The notes: generated from the sequence alone by a model not told the origin. A DNA stretch of 64,000 nucleotides from Dactylosporangium vinaceum (GCF_019904175.1 NZ_CP061913.1:2790001-2854000), one strand, 5' to 3'; shown: positions 17,925 to 26,484, counted from the stretch's first letter. Made by a program: numbers and translations.

Positions 17925-18491
17925 TTGCCTAGGGCCGGCCTGACGCCCGCGGCGATCGTGGACGCGGCGCTGCGGGTCGTCGACGCGGGCGGGCCGGCGG
18001 CGCTGACCCTGGCCGCGGTCGCGGCCGAGTGCGGGGTGGCCACGCCGTCGCTCTACAAGCACGTGGCCGGGCTCCCCGAGCTGCGCGGACTGCTGACGGT
18101 CCGCATCTACGAGGAGCTGACCACCGCGGTGATCGATGCCGTGATCGGCCGCAGCGGCGACGACGCGCTCGAGGCGGTGATGCTCGCCTATCACGGCTAC
18201 GCGATCGGCCACCCGCACCGATACTCGCTGGCGCCCCAGCGTCCCGACGTCACCGACCCGGCCGCCGCGGCGGCCGCGAGCCGGATCCTCGACGTGCTCT
18301 TCGCCGTGTTCAAGGCCTACGACCTCACCGACGAGCAGATCGTGCACGCGACCCGCGTCCTGCGGGCCGCGATGCACGGGTTCGCCGTCCTGCACGGCGC
18401 CTTTCAGATGGTCGAGGACGTCCGGACCACCCAGCGGATCCTGATCGAGACGATGAAATCTATTCGTGTGGCAGCAAAAATCGCCAGTTGA
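17925..18491 (+). CDS. TetR-family regulator with WHG-type C-terminal domain
   Basis: A 188-residue repressor-type regulator. The N-terminal helix-turn-helix reads LTLAAVAAECGVATPSLYKH at about residues 24-43, and the C-terminal part fits the WHG (TetR_C_13-like) ligand domain. Start is TTG at 17925, preceded 6 bases away by a clear GGAGG (17914-17918). An inverted repeat over the -10 box upstream suggests autorepression. Its 3' end overlaps the convergent gene at 18460 by 32 bases. Ligand and other targets unknown. Confidence 0.9.
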   Translation: MPRAGLTPAAIVDAALRVVDAGGPAALTLAAVAAECGVATPSLYKHVAGLPELRGLLTVRIYEELTTAVIDAVIGRSGDDALEAVMLAYHGYAIGHPHRYSLAPQRPDVTDPAAAAAASRILDVLFAVFKAYDLTDEQIVHATRVLRAAMHGFAVLHGAFQMVEDVRTTQRILIETMKSIRVAAKIAS

Positions 18492-19227
18492 GTTGGGCCC
18501 GGCGGCCGTCGGGCAGCTTGAGGACCGGCCACTGCGGCTGGTCCGGGTGCGGCACGGCGCGCATGAGGGCGCGGGCCTGGCGGTCGCGCAGGTCCATCTG
18601 CGTCAGGAACTCGTCCTTGCGGAACTGCGGCACCGGCACCCCGGCCGGCCACGGCTGCACGGCGGTGGTCGGCTGGGCGGCGTCGAGCAGCACGACGACC
18701 GCGCGGACCGCGTCCGGGTGGAACGCGGCGCCGGAGCCGGTGACCCGGTTGCGCAGCTGGGTGAGGTGGTCGAGGAGGGAGTACGCCGGCGTCGGGTACG
18801 CCCGGTCGCGCCGCGTCTCCTCCAGCCCCTCGAACGTCAGGCTGAACTTCCGGCCGTTCGCGCGGGCCGTGAAGACCGTCGACGGCACGTCCGCGATCAT
18901 CGGCGCGCCCGGGCGGCGCTGGCCGTTGGCCGGGTCGCGCAGCACCGTGGTGGCGTGGTTGCGCAGCGAGCGCACCTCGCCCGGGCCGATCCGCAGCCGC
19001 TTGGCCGCGTCCGCGATCAGCACGCCGTCGTCGTACGCGACGAGCCGCGGCGCCCGCAGCGCGCTCCAGCCCGCCGGCACGAACCCGCCGACCAGCTCCC
19101 AGGTCAGCATCGGCCGCGCGGGGCCGCCGCGCTCGGGGCCGGTCGCGGCGATGGCGGCGGCCGCACCCCCGACGGCGGTCGTGACGCCGACGGCCCCGGC
19201 CGCCAGCAGCAAGCTCCTGCGGTTCAT
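18460..19227 (-). CDS. exported protein of unknown function, Tat-like signal
   Basis: A 255-residue protein starting MNRRSLLLAAGAVGVTTAVG, with twin arginines and a hydrophobic stretch ending near AAAAIAATG, consistent with a Tat signal. An upstream in-frame start at 19287 would put 20 extra residues before the signal and is rejected. The mature part is soluble (LTWELVGGFVPAGWSALRAP, LRNHATTVLRDPANGQRR, SLLDHLTQLRNRVTGSG). I know no function; the architecture resembles small actinobacterial extracellular proteins. The terminal 32 bases overlap the convergent TetR gene. Confidence 0.75.
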   Translation of the reverse strand: MNRRSLLLAAGAVGVTTAVGGAAAAIAATGPERGGPARPMLTWELVGGFVPAGWSALRAPRLVAYDDGVLIADAAKRLRIGPGEVRSLRNHATTVLRDPANGQRRPGAPMIADVPSTVFTARANGRKFSLTFEGLEETRRDRAYPTPAYSLLDHLTQLRNRVTGSGAAFHPDAVRAVVVLLDAAQPTTAVQPWPAGVPVPQFRKDEFLTQMDLRDRQARALMRAVPHPDQPQWPVLKLPDGRRAQLNWRFLLPHE

Positions 19228-19324
19228 GATGTCGAGCTCCCGTCCGGTCCGGGCCCCGGGCCCGGCCACTGCACTGTGTGACGACAACCGTGTAACGACA
19301 ATTCGGACAAAAGGACCCGCAACG

Positions 19325-19732
19325 ATGACCGATCACTGGCACGCACCCCTGCGGCACATCCGCGGCGCCGAGCTCACCGGCGACACGCGGCAGACGTCCG
19401 GCATGAGCCGCCTGGAAGCGATCTCCGGGCGGACCGTCGGCTCCGAGAAGCTCTGGATGGGCCGCACGCACGTCGCGCCGGCGACGAACTCCGGCGACCA
19501 TCACCACGGCGAGGCCGAGACCGCGATCTACGTCGTCTCGGGCCACCCCGTGTTCGTCTTCGCGGAGGGCGCCGAGGAGATCCGCCTGGAGACCGAGCCG
19601 GGCGACTACGTGTTCGTACCGCCATTCGTCCCGCACCGCGAGGAGAACCCGGGGGACGAGGAGGCTGTCGTCGTCATCGCCCGCAGTACCCAGGACGGGA
19701 TTGTGGTGAATCTTCCGAGTCTGTGGGGCTGA
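19325..19732 (+). CDS. cupin-domain protein
   Basis: A 135-residue single cupin. Metal-binding motif 1 is visible as SGDHHHGEAETAIYVVSG (His-His-Glu ligands) and motif 2 as PGDYVFVPPFVPHREENPG with a conserved His. Small cupins of this kind are metal-dependent isomerases, dioxygenases or sugar-binding proteins; the substrate cannot be inferred. The ATG at 19325 is used. It is divergent from the exported protein at 18460-19227. Confidence 0.88.
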   Translation: MTDHWHAPLRHIRGAELTGDTRQTSGMSRLEAISGRTVGSEKLWMGRTHVAPATNSGDHHHGEAETAIYVVSGHPVFVFAEGAEEIRLETEPGDYVFVPPFVPHREENPGDEEAVVVIARSTQDGIVVNLPSLWG

Positions 19733-20019
19733 CGCCGAACGCTGCAAAAGTTCGTCGCAAACTTGCGGCTTTCATATCGAAGTATTGCGTTGGGAGCGCG
19801 GACCCTGGCAGGATCTCACGCCAGAAGCCGACAATGTCAGCGCCGCCAACCACGCGCCCCCACCCGGCGTGAGCGGTCCGCGAAGCGGAGCCACTCACCA
19901 TCGGCACAGGTGTAAGCCGATGCCGGAGCCGGTGGAGGGGCGGTGTTGCTGCCTTATGCCGGACGTGTGCGGGCCCCCGCCCAGGGTCCGTTCCCCCGCC
20001 GTGCCCGAGGAGTCCACCC
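19733..20019. promoter_or_regulatory. leader region of the GH99-like gene with hairpin and short repeat
   Basis: This 287-base spacer holds no gene. A strong imperfect hairpin spans 19869-19898 (GTGAG..TCCGC, loop GAA, GCGGA..ACTCAC). Further upstream, near 19743-19770, AAGTT and AACTT form a spaced inverted repeat within GCAA/TTGC-rich sequence, similar in style to LacI-type sugar regulator boxes. Either could control the glycosidase gene; neither is proven. Confidence 0.35.
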
Positions 20020-21987
20020 ATGGGAGTTTCCCGCCGCTCCGTCATCGTCACCTCGATCGCCGCCAGCGCCGCCGCCGCCGTGCCGATCGCCCTGAACGCC
20101 GGCGTGTCCGCGGCGGCCAGCGCGCCCGGTGACGTCGTCGGCAAGATCACCGTCGGCTACCAGGGCTGGTTCGCCGCGCCCGGCGACGGCGCCCCGATCA
20201 ACGGCTGGTGGCACTACAGCCCCGACTGGTCGCAGCCGCCGGCCCCGGGCGCGTGCTCGATCACGTGCTGGCCCGACATGCGCGACTTCACGAAGGGGTA
20301 CCGCACCAACTTCGCCAACCTCGGCAACGGCCAGCCGGCGAACCTGTTCTCGTCCTACGACCAGCAGACCGTCGACACGCACTTCCGCTGGATGCAGCAG
20401 AACGGCTGCGACACCGCGGCCCTGCAGCGCTTCAACCCCAACGGCGGCGAGGGCGCGACCCGCGACGCGATGGCTCAGAAGGTGCGCCAGGCGGCGGAGG
20501 CCTACGGCCGCAAGTTCTACATCATGTACGACGTCACCTGGTGGCTGACGATGCAGAACGAGATCAAGGCCGACTGGGCGAACAAGATGTCCGCGCACGC
20601 CGCCTCCGCGGCCTACGCGCGGCAGAACGGCAAGCCGGTCGTGTGCATCTGGGGCTTCGGGTTCAACGACGACGGCCGCCCGTTCGCCCCGGCCGCCTGC
20701 CTCGACGTCATCAACTGGTTCAAGGGCCAGGGCTGCTACGTGATCGGGGGCGTGCCGACGCACTGGCGGCTCGGCACCGACGACTCGCGGGCCGGGTTCA
20801 TCGACGTGTACCACGCCTTCGACATGGTCTCGCCGTGGATGGTCGGCCGGATCAGCGACAACGCCGGCGCCGACTGGTACTACCAGAACCGCGTGCTCGG
20901 CGACCTGGCCGACCTCAACGCCCGCGGTATCGACTACCAGCCGTGCGTCATCCCCGGCGACCTCGCCGCCGGCCACCGCCGCCACGGCGAGCTGATGTGG
21001 CGGCAGTTCTACAACCACACCCGGGCCGGCGTGAAGAGCGCCTACATCTCGATGTTCGACGAGTTCAACGAGGGCAACCAGATCGCGAAGACCGCCGAGA
21101 GCGCGGCCTGGCAGCCCACGAACTCCGGCATGCGCGCGCTCGACGAGGACGGCACCCCCTGCTCGTCCGACTACTACCTGCGCCTCACCAACGACGGCGG
21201 CCGGATGCTCAAGGGCCAGATCGCGCTGACCGAGGCGCGCTTCACCGCCCCGTTCCCGACCGGCCCGGACCAGAGCGCGCCGTCGGTCCCCGGCAGCCTG
21301 CGCGTCACGGGCACGACCGACACCACAGTCGCCCTGGCCTGGAACGCCGCAACCGACAACGTCGGCGTCGCCGGCTATCGCATCAGCCGGGTCGCAGGAG
21401 CGACGAGCAGTGTCGTGGGTACCACGACCACGCTCGCCTTCACCGCGACGGGCTTGAGTGCGAGCACGGGGTACACGTTCACGGTCGCCGCCTTCGATGC
21501 GGCCGGCAACGCCTCCGGCGCCTCGAACGCGGTCACCGCCACGACGACGGCCCCGCCGAGCGGCTCCACGAACCTGGCCGCCGGTCGGCCGACCGCCGAG
21601 AGCAGCCACACCCAGACGTACGGCAGCGGCAACGCGGTCGACGGCAACACCGGCACCTACTGGGAGAGCGCGAACAACGCGTGGCCGCAGTGGCTGCAGG
21701 TCGACCTCGGCAGTGCCGTCGCCACCCGGCGGATCGTCCTGACGCTGCCGCCGCAGTCCTCGTGGGCGACCCGGACGCAGACGGTGGCGGTGAGCGGCAG
21801 CACGAACGGGAGCAGCTTCACGGGGATCGTGGGCGCCCAGGGGTACACCTTCGATCCGGCTTCCGGAAACACGGTCACGATCACCTTCCCGGCCACCGTC
21901 ACCACCCGGTATCTGCGCCTGACGTTCACGGCCAACACCGGCTGGCCGGCCGGGCAGGTCTCGGAGCTGCGCGTCTACAGCGCCTGA
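20020..21987 (+). CDS. secreted glycoside hydrolase, GH99-like, with FN3 and F5/8 type C (discoidin) modules
   Basis: A 655-residue exported enzyme. The Tat-type signal (SRRSVIVTSIAASAAAA) precedes a catalytic domain at about 40-410 with the GH99/GH71-like features VGYQGWFAAPGDG, YIMYDVTWW, VVCIWGFGFNDDGR and ISMFDEFNEGNQI; acidic residues in the last are candidate catalytic groups. A fibronectin type III domain (about 428-515) and a discoidin-type carbohydrate-binding domain (about 525-655, NAVDGNTGTYWES) follow. Related enzymes cleave alpha-mannosides or similar glycans. A 17-bp perfect inverted repeat just downstream probably terminates transcription. Confidence 0.85.
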   Translation: MGVSRRSVIVTSIAASAAAAVPIALNAGVSAAASAPGDVVGKITVGYQGWFAAPGDGAPINGWWHYSPDWSQPPAPGACSITCWPDMRDFTKGYRTNFANLGNGQPANLFSSYDQQTVDTHFRWMQQNGCDTAALQRFNPNGGEGATRDAMAQKVRQAAEAYGRKFYIMYDVTWWLTMQNEIKADWANKMSAHAASAAYARQNGKPVVCIWGFGFNDDGRPFAPAACLDVINWFKGQGCYVIGGVPTHWRLGTDDSRAGFIDVYHAFDMVSPWMVGRISDNAGADWYYQNRVLGDLADLNARGIDYQPCVIPGDLAAGHRRHGELMWRQFYNHTRAGVKSAYISMFDEFNEGNQIAKTAESAAWQPTNSGMRALDEDGTPCSSDYYLRLTNDGGRMLKGQIALTEARFTAPFPTGPDQSAPSVPGSLRVTGTTDTTVALAWNAATDNVGVAGYRISRVAGATSSVVGTTTTLAFTATGLSASTGYTFTVAAFDAAGNASGASNAVTATTTAPPSGSTNLAAGRPTAESSHTQTYGSGNAVDGNTGTYWESANNAWPQWLQVDLGSAVATRRIVLTLPPQSSWATRTQTVAVSGSTNGSSFTGIVGAQGYTFDPASGNTVTITFPATVTTRYLRLTFTANTGWPAGQVSELRVYSA

Positions 21988-22031
21988 GACGTCCGCGCGC
22001 CGGTCGCCGCCGAAGGCCGGTCGCGCGGATC

Positions 22032-22082
22032 GGTCGTGCCGTTCCCGGCTCCGGCGCCGACGGTACCGGGAACGGCACGACC
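22032..22082 (+). terminator. 17-bp perfect inverted repeat, likely terminator
   Basis: GGTCGTGCCGTTCCCGG (22032-22048) pairs exactly with CCGGGAACGGCACGACC (22066-22082) across a 17-base loop, 45 bases after the glycosidase stop. No U-tract follows, as is common for actinobacterial terminators. Confidence 0.7.
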
Positions 22083-22237
22083 CCTTCGCCCGGAGCGGAT
22101 CGCGACAGCCATCAGCACCCCGGCCGCGATCCCGAGCCCGAACCGCCCGGCCGCCGCGGTCAGTCCGGCTGTCGACGGCTGATGTTGTTGTAACAGAAGT
22201 TGTTGCTTTTGGTGCGGGTTTGGCCGAGACTGGGCGC

Positions 22238-22663
22238 GTGGCGGCCAACAGCAGGGTGACGATCGCGGCGCACGCGCTGGCGTGGCTGGAGCTGGCCCGG
22301 CGGCAGGGCCGGGAGGTGCTCACCTCCGAGGAGGTGGCGGCGAGCGTCAACACCAACCCGGTGATCGTCCGGCGCAGCCTCGGCGACCTGCAGCGGGCGG
22401 GCCTCGTGACGGCCCGCCGCGGTGCCGGCGCCGGGTTCTCGCTCGCCCGTGGGGCCGAAGACATCACGCTGCTCGACGTCTGGCTGGCGGTGTCCCCGGA
22501 GCCGCTCCTCGCCCTGCACCACTCGGAGCCCAACCTGGAGTGCCCGGTGGGCCGCGGCATCCGTCCCGTGCTCAGCGACCTGTACGACGAGGCGACCGAA
22601 GCGTTCCGGGCGACACTGGCCCGCCAGAGCGTCGCCGCCGTTCTGGAGAGGATTCTGCAGTGA
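22238..22663 (+). CDS. Rrf2-family transcriptional regulator
   Basis: A 141-residue winged-helix regulator: VTIAAHALAWLELA, then TSEEVAASVNTNPVIVRRSL as the recognition region, and GAGAGFSLARGAEDITLLDV as the wing. Only one cysteine (LECPVG) is present, so an iron-sulfur cluster of the IscR/NsrR type is unlikely; it is closer to YwnA-like members. GTG start at 22238 preferred over 22220. The spacer upstream contains repeated GTTGTTG and a TGTTACAA-like element (22183-22208) that could be its operator. It overlaps the NIPSNAP gene by 4 bases. Confidence 0.88.
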   Translation: MAANSRVTIAAHALAWLELARRQGREVLTSEEVAASVNTNPVIVRRSLGDLQRAGLVTARRGAGAGFSLARGAEDITLLDVWLAVSPEPLLALHHSEPNLECPVGRGIRPVLSDLYDEATEAFRATLARQSVAAVLERILQ

Positions 22664-23244
22664 TTGTCGAGCTGCGGCAGTACACCCTGCGCGAGGGCCG
22701 GCGCGACGAGCTCATCGACCTGTTCGATCGCGAGTTCGTGGAGACCCAGGAGGAGCTGGGCATGGCCGTCCTGGGCCAGTTCCGCGACCTCGACGCCCCC
22801 GACCGCTTCGTCTGGCTCCGCGCCTTCCCCGACATGCCGTCGCGCCGCGCAGCGCTTGAAGCGTTCTACAACGGTCCAGTGTGGACAAAACACGGGCCGG
22901 CCGCGAACGCCACGATGCTCGACTCCGACGACGTCCTGCTCCTGCGCGCGCTGACGCCGCTTCCACCCGGCCGCCGGGGCGGCGCCGGCCCGCAGTCACT
23001 GCTGCACGCCTCCATCTGGTACTCCGACCGCCCGTTCCCCGAGGAGCCGCCCACCGGGCCGGACGCGCTGGCGGTGCTGCGGACGGAGTACGCCGAGAAC
23101 ACCTTCCCCCGCCTACCCGTCCGCGCGGGCGAGCACGTTCTCGTCCACCTCACCCGCTCCCCGCTCCCGCCGGCCACCCCGGCCCACGTCGTGCGGGCCG
23201 AGCACCTGCGCCTCGCCCCGACCAGCCGCTCCGCGCTGTTCTGA
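22660..23244 (+). CDS. NIPSNAP-family protein
   Basis: A 194-residue soluble protein with the NIPSNAP ferredoxin-like fold: IVELRQYTLREGRRDELIDL at the N-terminus and FRDLDAPDRFVWLRAFPDMP. The GTG start at 22660 shares GTGA with the stop of the Rrf2 regulator gene, so the two are translationally coupled and probably form an autoregulated pair. NIPSNAP proteins have no firmly known enzymatic activity; the related EthD/ABM fold sometimes acts as a small monooxygenase or in stress response. Confidence 0.87.
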   Translation: MIVELRQYTLREGRRDELIDLFDREFVETQEELGMAVLGQFRDLDAPDRFVWLRAFPDMPSRRAALEAFYNGPVWTKHGPAANATMLDSDDVLLLRALTPLPPGRRGGAGPQSLLHASIWYSDRPFPEEPPTGPDALAVLRTEYAENTFPRLPVRAGEHVLVHLTRSPLPPATPAHVVRAEHLRLAPTSRSALF

Positions 23245-23275
23245 GCGCCGTCCCCGCGGCCGGGGGTGCAGGAGG

Positions 23276-23632
23276 TCAGCTCAGGTGGTGCTCGATCTGG
23301 CGGGCCAGCCGGGTGGCGCCGTCGCCGACCTTCTTGCGCCAGCCGATGAAGAGGCGGTTGGCCAGCGGGACGGCCCAGGCGCCGCGGGCGGCGATGTTGT
23401 AGACGCGGTAGACGACGGTGGTGCCGTGCTCACCGGCGGGCTCGGCGCTGATCTCGCCGCGGTACCACCAGTGGCCCTGGAAGCCGACCACGCCGGGGCG
23501 GTGATCGATGTCGACGTATGCGCGCTGCTCGGGGCCGAGGAACGCGGTGAGCACCCAGCCGTCGTCGATGAGCGCGAGCACCCGCTCGACGGGCGCCGCT
23601 ACCGGGGCGGAGGCCTCGAACAGGAGCTTCAC
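23276..23632 (-). CDS. SRPBCC (polyketide cyclase/START-like) family protein
   Basis: A 118-residue protein of the hot-dog-like helix-grip fold: LFEASAPVAAPVERVLALID at the start, beta strands through GFQGHWWYRGEISAEP, and the C-terminal helix WRKKVGDGATRLARQIEHHL. GTG at 23632 overlaps the stop of the PadR gene (GTGA), so it is the distal member of a two-gene operon. Members bind hydrophobic ligands; here the ligand is unknown. Confidence 0.82.
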   Translation of the reverse strand: MKLLFEASAPVAAPVERVLALIDDGWVLTAFLGPEQRAYVDIDHRPGVVGFQGHWWYRGEISAEPAGEHGTTVVYRVYNIAARGAWAVPLANRLFIGWRKKVGDGATRLARQIEHHLS

Positions 23633-24243
23633 GAGCCCTCCTCCCGCAGCAGTGCCTCGACGCCGGCGATCTCCAGCGGCGATCCGGGCCACTGCAGCGC
23701 GCCGCGCTCGATGTCCGCGGCTATGCCCTGCACCCAGGCGGCCTCCGCGGCCAGGCGGGCGGCCTCGTACTCGGTCTCCAGCAGCAGGATCCGGGGCAGC
23801 GGCAGCCCGAGCGCGCCCAGTGCGGCCCGGACGCGCCGCTCGAGCTCGGCCTGGCGCTCGTGCAGCGCGTCGACGACGACCGGCGGCGGCAGGCACCCCG
23901 CGTAGTTCAGCGCCGCCGTGAACAGCGTCGAGTCGGCGTCGGGGATGCGCATCAGCCGGGCCACCCACTCCCGCAGCCGCTGGCCGCCCGGCTCGGTGAG
24001 TGCGTAGACGGTCCGCTCCGGCCGCCCCGGGTCCCGGCCCGTGCCGGCGACCGTGATGTCACCGGTGGCGACGAGCCGGTTCGTGGCGTGGTAGAGGCTT
24101 CGCGGCAGCCCGGTGACGAACGTCTTGTGCGTCTTCTCGATGAGCCGGTGCATCTCGTAGGTGTGCCGGGGCCCGGTGAGCAGCAGCGCGAGCACCGTCA
24201 ACGCCACCAGGTCCCGATCGGCCTTCGGCACTGCATGCTCCAT
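23629..24243 (-). CDS. PadR-family transcriptional regulator
   Basis: A 204-residue regulator with the PadR winged helix (LVALTVLALLLTGPRHTYEM, the following MHRLIEKTHKTF, and PGRPERTVYALTEPGG as wing) and a C-terminal dimerisation helix pair. The annotated ATG at 24243 lies only 2 bases from a 17-base inverted repeat; a GTG at 24231, with GGAG six bases upstream, is an equally good start. The repeat is the likely operator, implying autoregulation together with the coupled SRPBCC gene. Confidence 0.88.
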   Translation of the reverse strand: MEHAVPKADRDLVALTVLALLLTGPRHTYEMHRLIEKTHKTFVTGLPRSLYHATNRLVATGDITVAGTGRDPGRPERTVYALTEPGGQRLREWVARLMRIPDADSTLFTAALNYAGCLPPPVVVDALHERQAELERRVRAALGALGLPLPRILLLETEYEAARLAAEAAWVQGIAADIERGALQWPGSPLEIAGVEALLREEGS

Positions 24244-24245
24244 GC

Positions 24246-24262
24246 TAGTGCATTCTGCACTA
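24246..24262. promoter_or_regulatory. inverted-repeat operator of the PadR gene
   Basis: TAGTGCA (24246-24252), spacer TTC, TGCACTA (24256-24262) make perfect 7-base arms directly before the PadR start codon. Further TGCA-containing repeats follow to 24275. Position and symmetry suit a PadR dimer. Confidence 0.6.
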
Positions 24263-24371
24263 TTGCATCGTGCATGAGCAAGCCCGGTGGTCGGCCGTCA
24301 TGCTCGCGGCTCCGGCGACGCGAAGGCTGCGGGCCGGTAACCTTGTCGCGCCCGCGCACACAGAGAAGAAC

Positions 24372-24896
24372 ATGAACGTCGTCAACGAACGCGACGCCGA
24401 CTGGTTCCGCGGCATCTACGCCCGGCACTATCCCGATGTCGTGCGCTACGGCCTGCGCCGGCTGGACGGCACCGCCGCGGCGGAGGAGCTCGCCCAGGAG
24501 GTGTTCCTGGTCGCGTGGCGCCGCCGGCGGGAGGCGCCCGCGCGCACGCTGCCGTGGCTCTACGGCGTGGGCCGCCGGCTGCTGGCCAACCACTGGCGCG
24601 CCGAGCGGGCCGCCCCGCCGCCGCTCGCGCTGCTCGACGTCCCCGATCGCGACCGCCACGACGCGGTCGCGCGCCTCGTCGACGTGCGGGCCGCGCTGGC
24701 CCGGCTGCCCGAGGACGACCAGGAGATCCTGCGGCTCGTCGCCTGGGAACAGCTCGCGGTGCGGGAGGCCGCGGTGGCCCTCGGCTGCACCGTCACCGCC
24801 GCGAAGGTGCGGCTGCACCGGGCCCGCAGGCGGCTGATCGAGCAGCTGCGCGACGAGCCGGCCACCCCGCCCGCCCGGATCGGAGGGACCCGATGA
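24372..24896 (+). CDS. ECF-type RNA polymerase sigma factor
   Basis: A 174-residue sigma factor: region 2 at about 10-75 (WFRGIYARHYPDVVRYGLRR, AAAEELAQEVFLVAW) and region 4 at about 110-160 (LARLPEDDQEILRLVAWEQL, VREAAVALGCTVTAAKVRLHRAR). ATG at 24372 is preceded by AGAGAAG. The stop overlaps the next gene's ATG (24893) by 4 bases; that gene encodes a single-pass membrane protein, the usual position of an anti-sigma factor. Codon use is typical of the host. Confidence 0.92.
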   Translation: MNVVNERDADWFRGIYARHYPDVVRYGLRRLDGTAAAEELAQEVFLVAWRRRREAPARTLPWLYGVGRRLLANHWRAERAAPPPLALLDVPDRDRHDAVARLVDVRAALARLPEDDQEILRLVAWEQLAVREAAVALGCTVTAAKVRLHRARRRLIEQLRDEPATPPARIGGTR

Positions 24897-25822
24897 ACCA
24901 CCAGGAGCTCCACGCCCGGCTGGAGGCGGCCGACCCGGCCCGCAACGTCCCGATCGGCCCGGGCGACCCCGATGCCGTGCTGCGGCGCGCGGCCGTCGCG
25001 GCGGACCTCGACCCGCCCCGGCGCCGGCGGGCCCTCGCCGTGGCCGCGGTCGCGCTGGCCGTCGTCGCCGTGCTCACCGGGGCCGCGGTCCTGCTGCGGC
25101 CGCACCCGTCGGTCCAGCCGGCGCCGCCGCCGGTGGCGCCGACGGTGCGGGCCGGCTGCTTGGCCGAGCTCGCGGGGCAGGTGCAGCCGGCGCCGTACGA
25201 CGGGGTGCGCGGCGCCTACGAGTACCAGCGGCAGAGCATCCCCGGCAGCCGCGTCTACGCGATTCCCGGCCATCCGGGGCAGGTCGCCGGGGCCTACTGG
25301 CATGCCGAGGTGCAGACCTGGCGGGCCGCCGACGGCTCGGGCCGCCGCGTCACCGACAACGGCATCGTCACCATCGGCGACAACGCCTCGCTCGAGTACT
25401 TCCAGGCGCACCAGGACCAGCTGCCGACGCCGGCCCCGCACGAGGACGAGTCGTTCGGGCCCGGTCGGCTGCCGGCCGCCGCCGCGCTCGACCTGAGTGT
25501 CGCCCTGCCCCCCGCGCAGGCGCTGGCGACGGTCGCCGAGCTGAACACGGACCGGATCCCCGGCCGCGACCAGCGGGCCGCGATCCTGCGCTACCTCGCC
25601 GCACTGCCGGGGCTGGCGTGCGAGGGCCTCATGAACGTGGGCGACTCCGGCGCCGGACTGCTGGTCACCGCCCGTTCCGGCGCGAGTCCCGCCCCGGGCC
25701 CCGGGGACGGCGATGCGGCGGCGGTCTTCAACCGCTCGACCGGCGAGCTGATGGCTTTCGGCCGCACGGGAGGGCGCTGGAAGTGCGTCTACCTGCAGCG
25801 CAACATGGTCAATTCGAAATAG
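24893..25822 (+). CDS. single-pass membrane protein, probable anti-sigma/regulatory partner
   Basis: A 309-residue protein: cytoplasmic N-terminus (about 1-45), one transmembrane helix near residues 46-66 (RALAVAAVALAVVAVLTGAA), and an extracytoplasmic domain of about 240 residues (AGCLAELAGQVQPAPYDGVR, and tryptophan/tyrosine-rich segments). It is translationally coupled to the ECF sigma gene upstream, matching the CU044_5270-like proteins that accompany ECF sigma factors. No zinc-binding anti-sigma motif is seen, so its action on the sigma factor is inferred from position. Confidence 0.8.
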   Translation: MNHQELHARLEAADPARNVPIGPGDPDAVLRRAAVAADLDPPRRRRALAVAAVALAVVAVLTGAAVLLRPHPSVQPAPPPVAPTVRAGCLAELAGQVQPAPYDGVRGAYEYQRQSIPGSRVYAIPGHPGQVAGAYWHAEVQTWRAADGSGRRVTDNGIVTIGDNASLEYFQAHQDQLPTPAPHEDESFGPGRLPAAAALDLSVALPPAQALATVAELNTDRIPGRDQRAAILRYLAALPGLACEGLMNVGDSGAGLLVTARSGASPAPGPGDGDAAAVFNRSTGELMAFGRTGGRWKCVYLQRNMVNSK

Positions 25823-25908
25823 TGTGTCGGTCTCCACACAGATCAATACCGTTTGTCCAAATCCTCACCGGCAATCCAGAAAGGGACCCGAACGAACGAG
25901 GAGGATCA

Positions 25909-26484
25909 ATGGAGAACCCCAAGTTCCGTACCGCCCTCGGTGCGATGGCGATGGTCATCGCGATGGTCGCGCTTTCCCTGGTGGGCGGCACCGCGGCCAA
26001 CGCGGCCCCGGCCAAGGCGGCGGCACCGGACGCGGTGGGCACGCTCACCTCGGTGGTGACCGGCACCTTCACGGACGCCCAGGGCGGCACCGGCACCTTC
26101 GCCGGGACGTTCACCCCGTCGCAGTTCACCCCGGCGGCCGACCACGTCGACGCCACCGGCGTGCTGGCCGGGCAGCTCACCGACTCCACGGGCGCCGTGC
26201 AGAACGTCTCGCAGACCCAGACGTTCGCCGTGCAGGACATCAACCCCATCGGGTGCCAGGTGCTCGACCTGAACCTCGCCCCGCTGGACCTCAACCTGCT
26301 CGGCCTGGCCGTGCACCTGGACCGCGTGCACCTGAACATCACCGCGATCCCGGGCGCCGGTAACCTGCTCGGCAACCTGATCTGCGGCATCGCCGGCCTG
26401 CTCGACGGCGTCGGCCTGTTCGCGCAGATCTCGCAGCTGCTCAACCAGATCCTGGGCCTGCTGGGCCTGCTGGGCGGCCTGTAA
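25909..26484 (+). CDS. secreted hydrophobic-repeat protein
   Basis: A 191-residue exported protein with signal peptide (ALGAMAMVIAMVALSLVGGT, then AANAAPAKA). The middle has Thr/Gly-rich strands (TGTFTDAQGGTGTFAGTFTP); the C-terminal third is striking for repeated Leu/Asn/Gly amphipathic segments (LDLNLAPLDLNLLGLAVHLD, then LLNQILGLLGLLGGL). ATG at 25909 follows a strong GAGGAGG. It may be a cell-surface protein; the function is unknown to me. It follows the sigma/anti-sigma pair by 86 bases, and could be their target. Confidence 0.8.
   Translation: MENPKFRTALGAMAMVIAMVALSLVGGTAANAAPAKAAAPDAVGTLTSVVTGTFTDAQGGTGTFAGTFTPSQFTPAADHVDATGVLAGQLTDSTGAVQNVSQTQTFAVQDINPIGCQVLDLNLAPLDLNLLGLAVHLDRVHLNITAIPGAGNLLGNLICGIAGLLDGVGLFAQISQLLNQILGLLGLLGGL

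Noticed and set aside
19954-22893. 979-codon minus-strand frame opposite the GH99-like glycosidase
   Set aside because: The plus-strand gene has signal peptide, catalytic, FN3 and discoidin domains; the opposite frame is a composition artefact.
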